Positions 5,312 to 5,583 of a stretch of DNA of 5,583 bases are shown piece by piece. The position numbers and the translations under genes were made by a program. A model generated the notes under the pieces. The model was not told the DNA's origin, ran no database searches, and was given only the letters and a program-made list of their open reading frames with translations. Numbering within the stretch: position 1 is the stretch's first letter; each line of letters begins with the position of its first letter. Origin of the DNA: an uncultured Clostridia bacterium (GTDB lineage: Bacteria > Bacillota > Clostridia > Christensenellales > CAG-138); the NCBI GenBank assembly GCA_937894955.1, contig CALAXO010000102.1:1-5583 (forward strand), written 5' to 3'.

Positions 5312-5583
5312 TCAGAGTTTTTGAACCTCAACAAAATCCAGCTCAATCGGCGTTTCCTTGCCGAAAAGGGAAATTATGAGGCGAATCCGCTGCGTTTCGG
5401 GGTCGATTGCCTGAACCGTACCGATGAAATTCGCAAACGGGTCGGAAACAACACGGACGTGTTCGCCGACTTTGATATCCAGCTCAAGCTGCATACGTTC
5501 AACGCCCATTGCCGTGACCTCCTCATCGGTGAGGGGAATCGGCTTGCTTCCCGGGCCCACAAAGCCGGTAACGCCGCGGGTGT
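5312..5583 (-). CDS. nusG: Transcription termination/antitermination factor NusG, C-terminal part
   Basis: The last 89 residues are in the window; the N-terminal NGN domain is cut off by the window edge. The visible part starts at TRGVTGFVGPGSKPIPLTDEE (split TRGVTGFVG, PGSKPIPLTDEE), the typical end of the NGN domain and linker. It continues with the KOW domain (VGEHVRVVSDPFANFIGTV, then IRLIISLFGKETPIELDF) and ends VEVQKL. NusG binds RNA polymerase and, through KOW, Rho or ribosomal protein S10, tuning pausing, termination and transcription-translation coupling. The usual Gly before PFANF is Asp here, a minor change. It lies directly upstream of rplK as in most bacteria, so co-transcription is expected. 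An internal GTG at 5560 is not the start. Confidence 0.96.
   Translation of the reverse strand, partial: TRGVTGFVGPGSKPIPLTDEEVTAMGVERMQLELDIKVGEHVRVVSDPFANFIGTVQAIDPETQRIRLIISLFGKETPIELDFVEVQKL

Overview
The window looks like chromosomal DNA from a moderately G+C-rich Gram-positive bacterium, most likely a clostridial Firmicute of the Ruminococcaceae/Oscillospiraceae type. The grounds are strong AGGAGG ribosome-binding sites, a PgcA-type phospho-sugar mutase of Bacillus length, the nusG-rplK-rplA ribosomal block, and a PH-domain protein with a DxNxDGxxD tail. The lineage is inferred from these traits; no marker in the window fixes a genus. No transposon, integrase, CRISPR array, tRNA or rRNA gene was seen.

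Left half, plus strand (1-2981): the 3' part of a cell-surface polysaccharide regulator comes first. It joins a Wzz-like chain-length domain to a CpsD/Wzc-type bacterial tyrosine kinase in one reading frame and ends in a tyrosine cluster built from 9-bp DNA repeats. After 66 bp comes a complete phosphoglucomutase/phosphomannomutase gene, whose product would make glucose-1-phosphate or mannose-1-phosphate for nucleotide sugars. The pair fits the downstream end of a capsule or exopolysaccharide locus.

Middle (2982-3339): this is where the two gene sets converge. It holds a hairpin terminator behind the mutase gene, a stretch with a strong coding pattern on the minus strand but no start or proper end (a probable gene remnant), and a minus-strand terminator for the PH-domain gene.

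Right half, minus strand (5583 down to 3340): read in transcription order, it has the C-terminal part of nusG, a structured leader, rplK (L11), a short spacer that resembles the L1-binding site of 23S rRNA, rplA (L1), a strong terminator, and then a separately promoted small gene for a soluble PH-domain protein with a calcium-loop-like C-terminus. The usual next genes, rplJ-rplL, and their L10 leader are absent here.

The most interesting signals are two RNA elements that share the GUGGGAGG...CCAC frame. One lies before rplK and one before rplA, and both probably mediate feedback by L1. The Tyr-Gly-Arg/Lys repeat tail of the kinase and the gene remnant at the convergence point also deserve attention. 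I see no clear case for an entirely new system.
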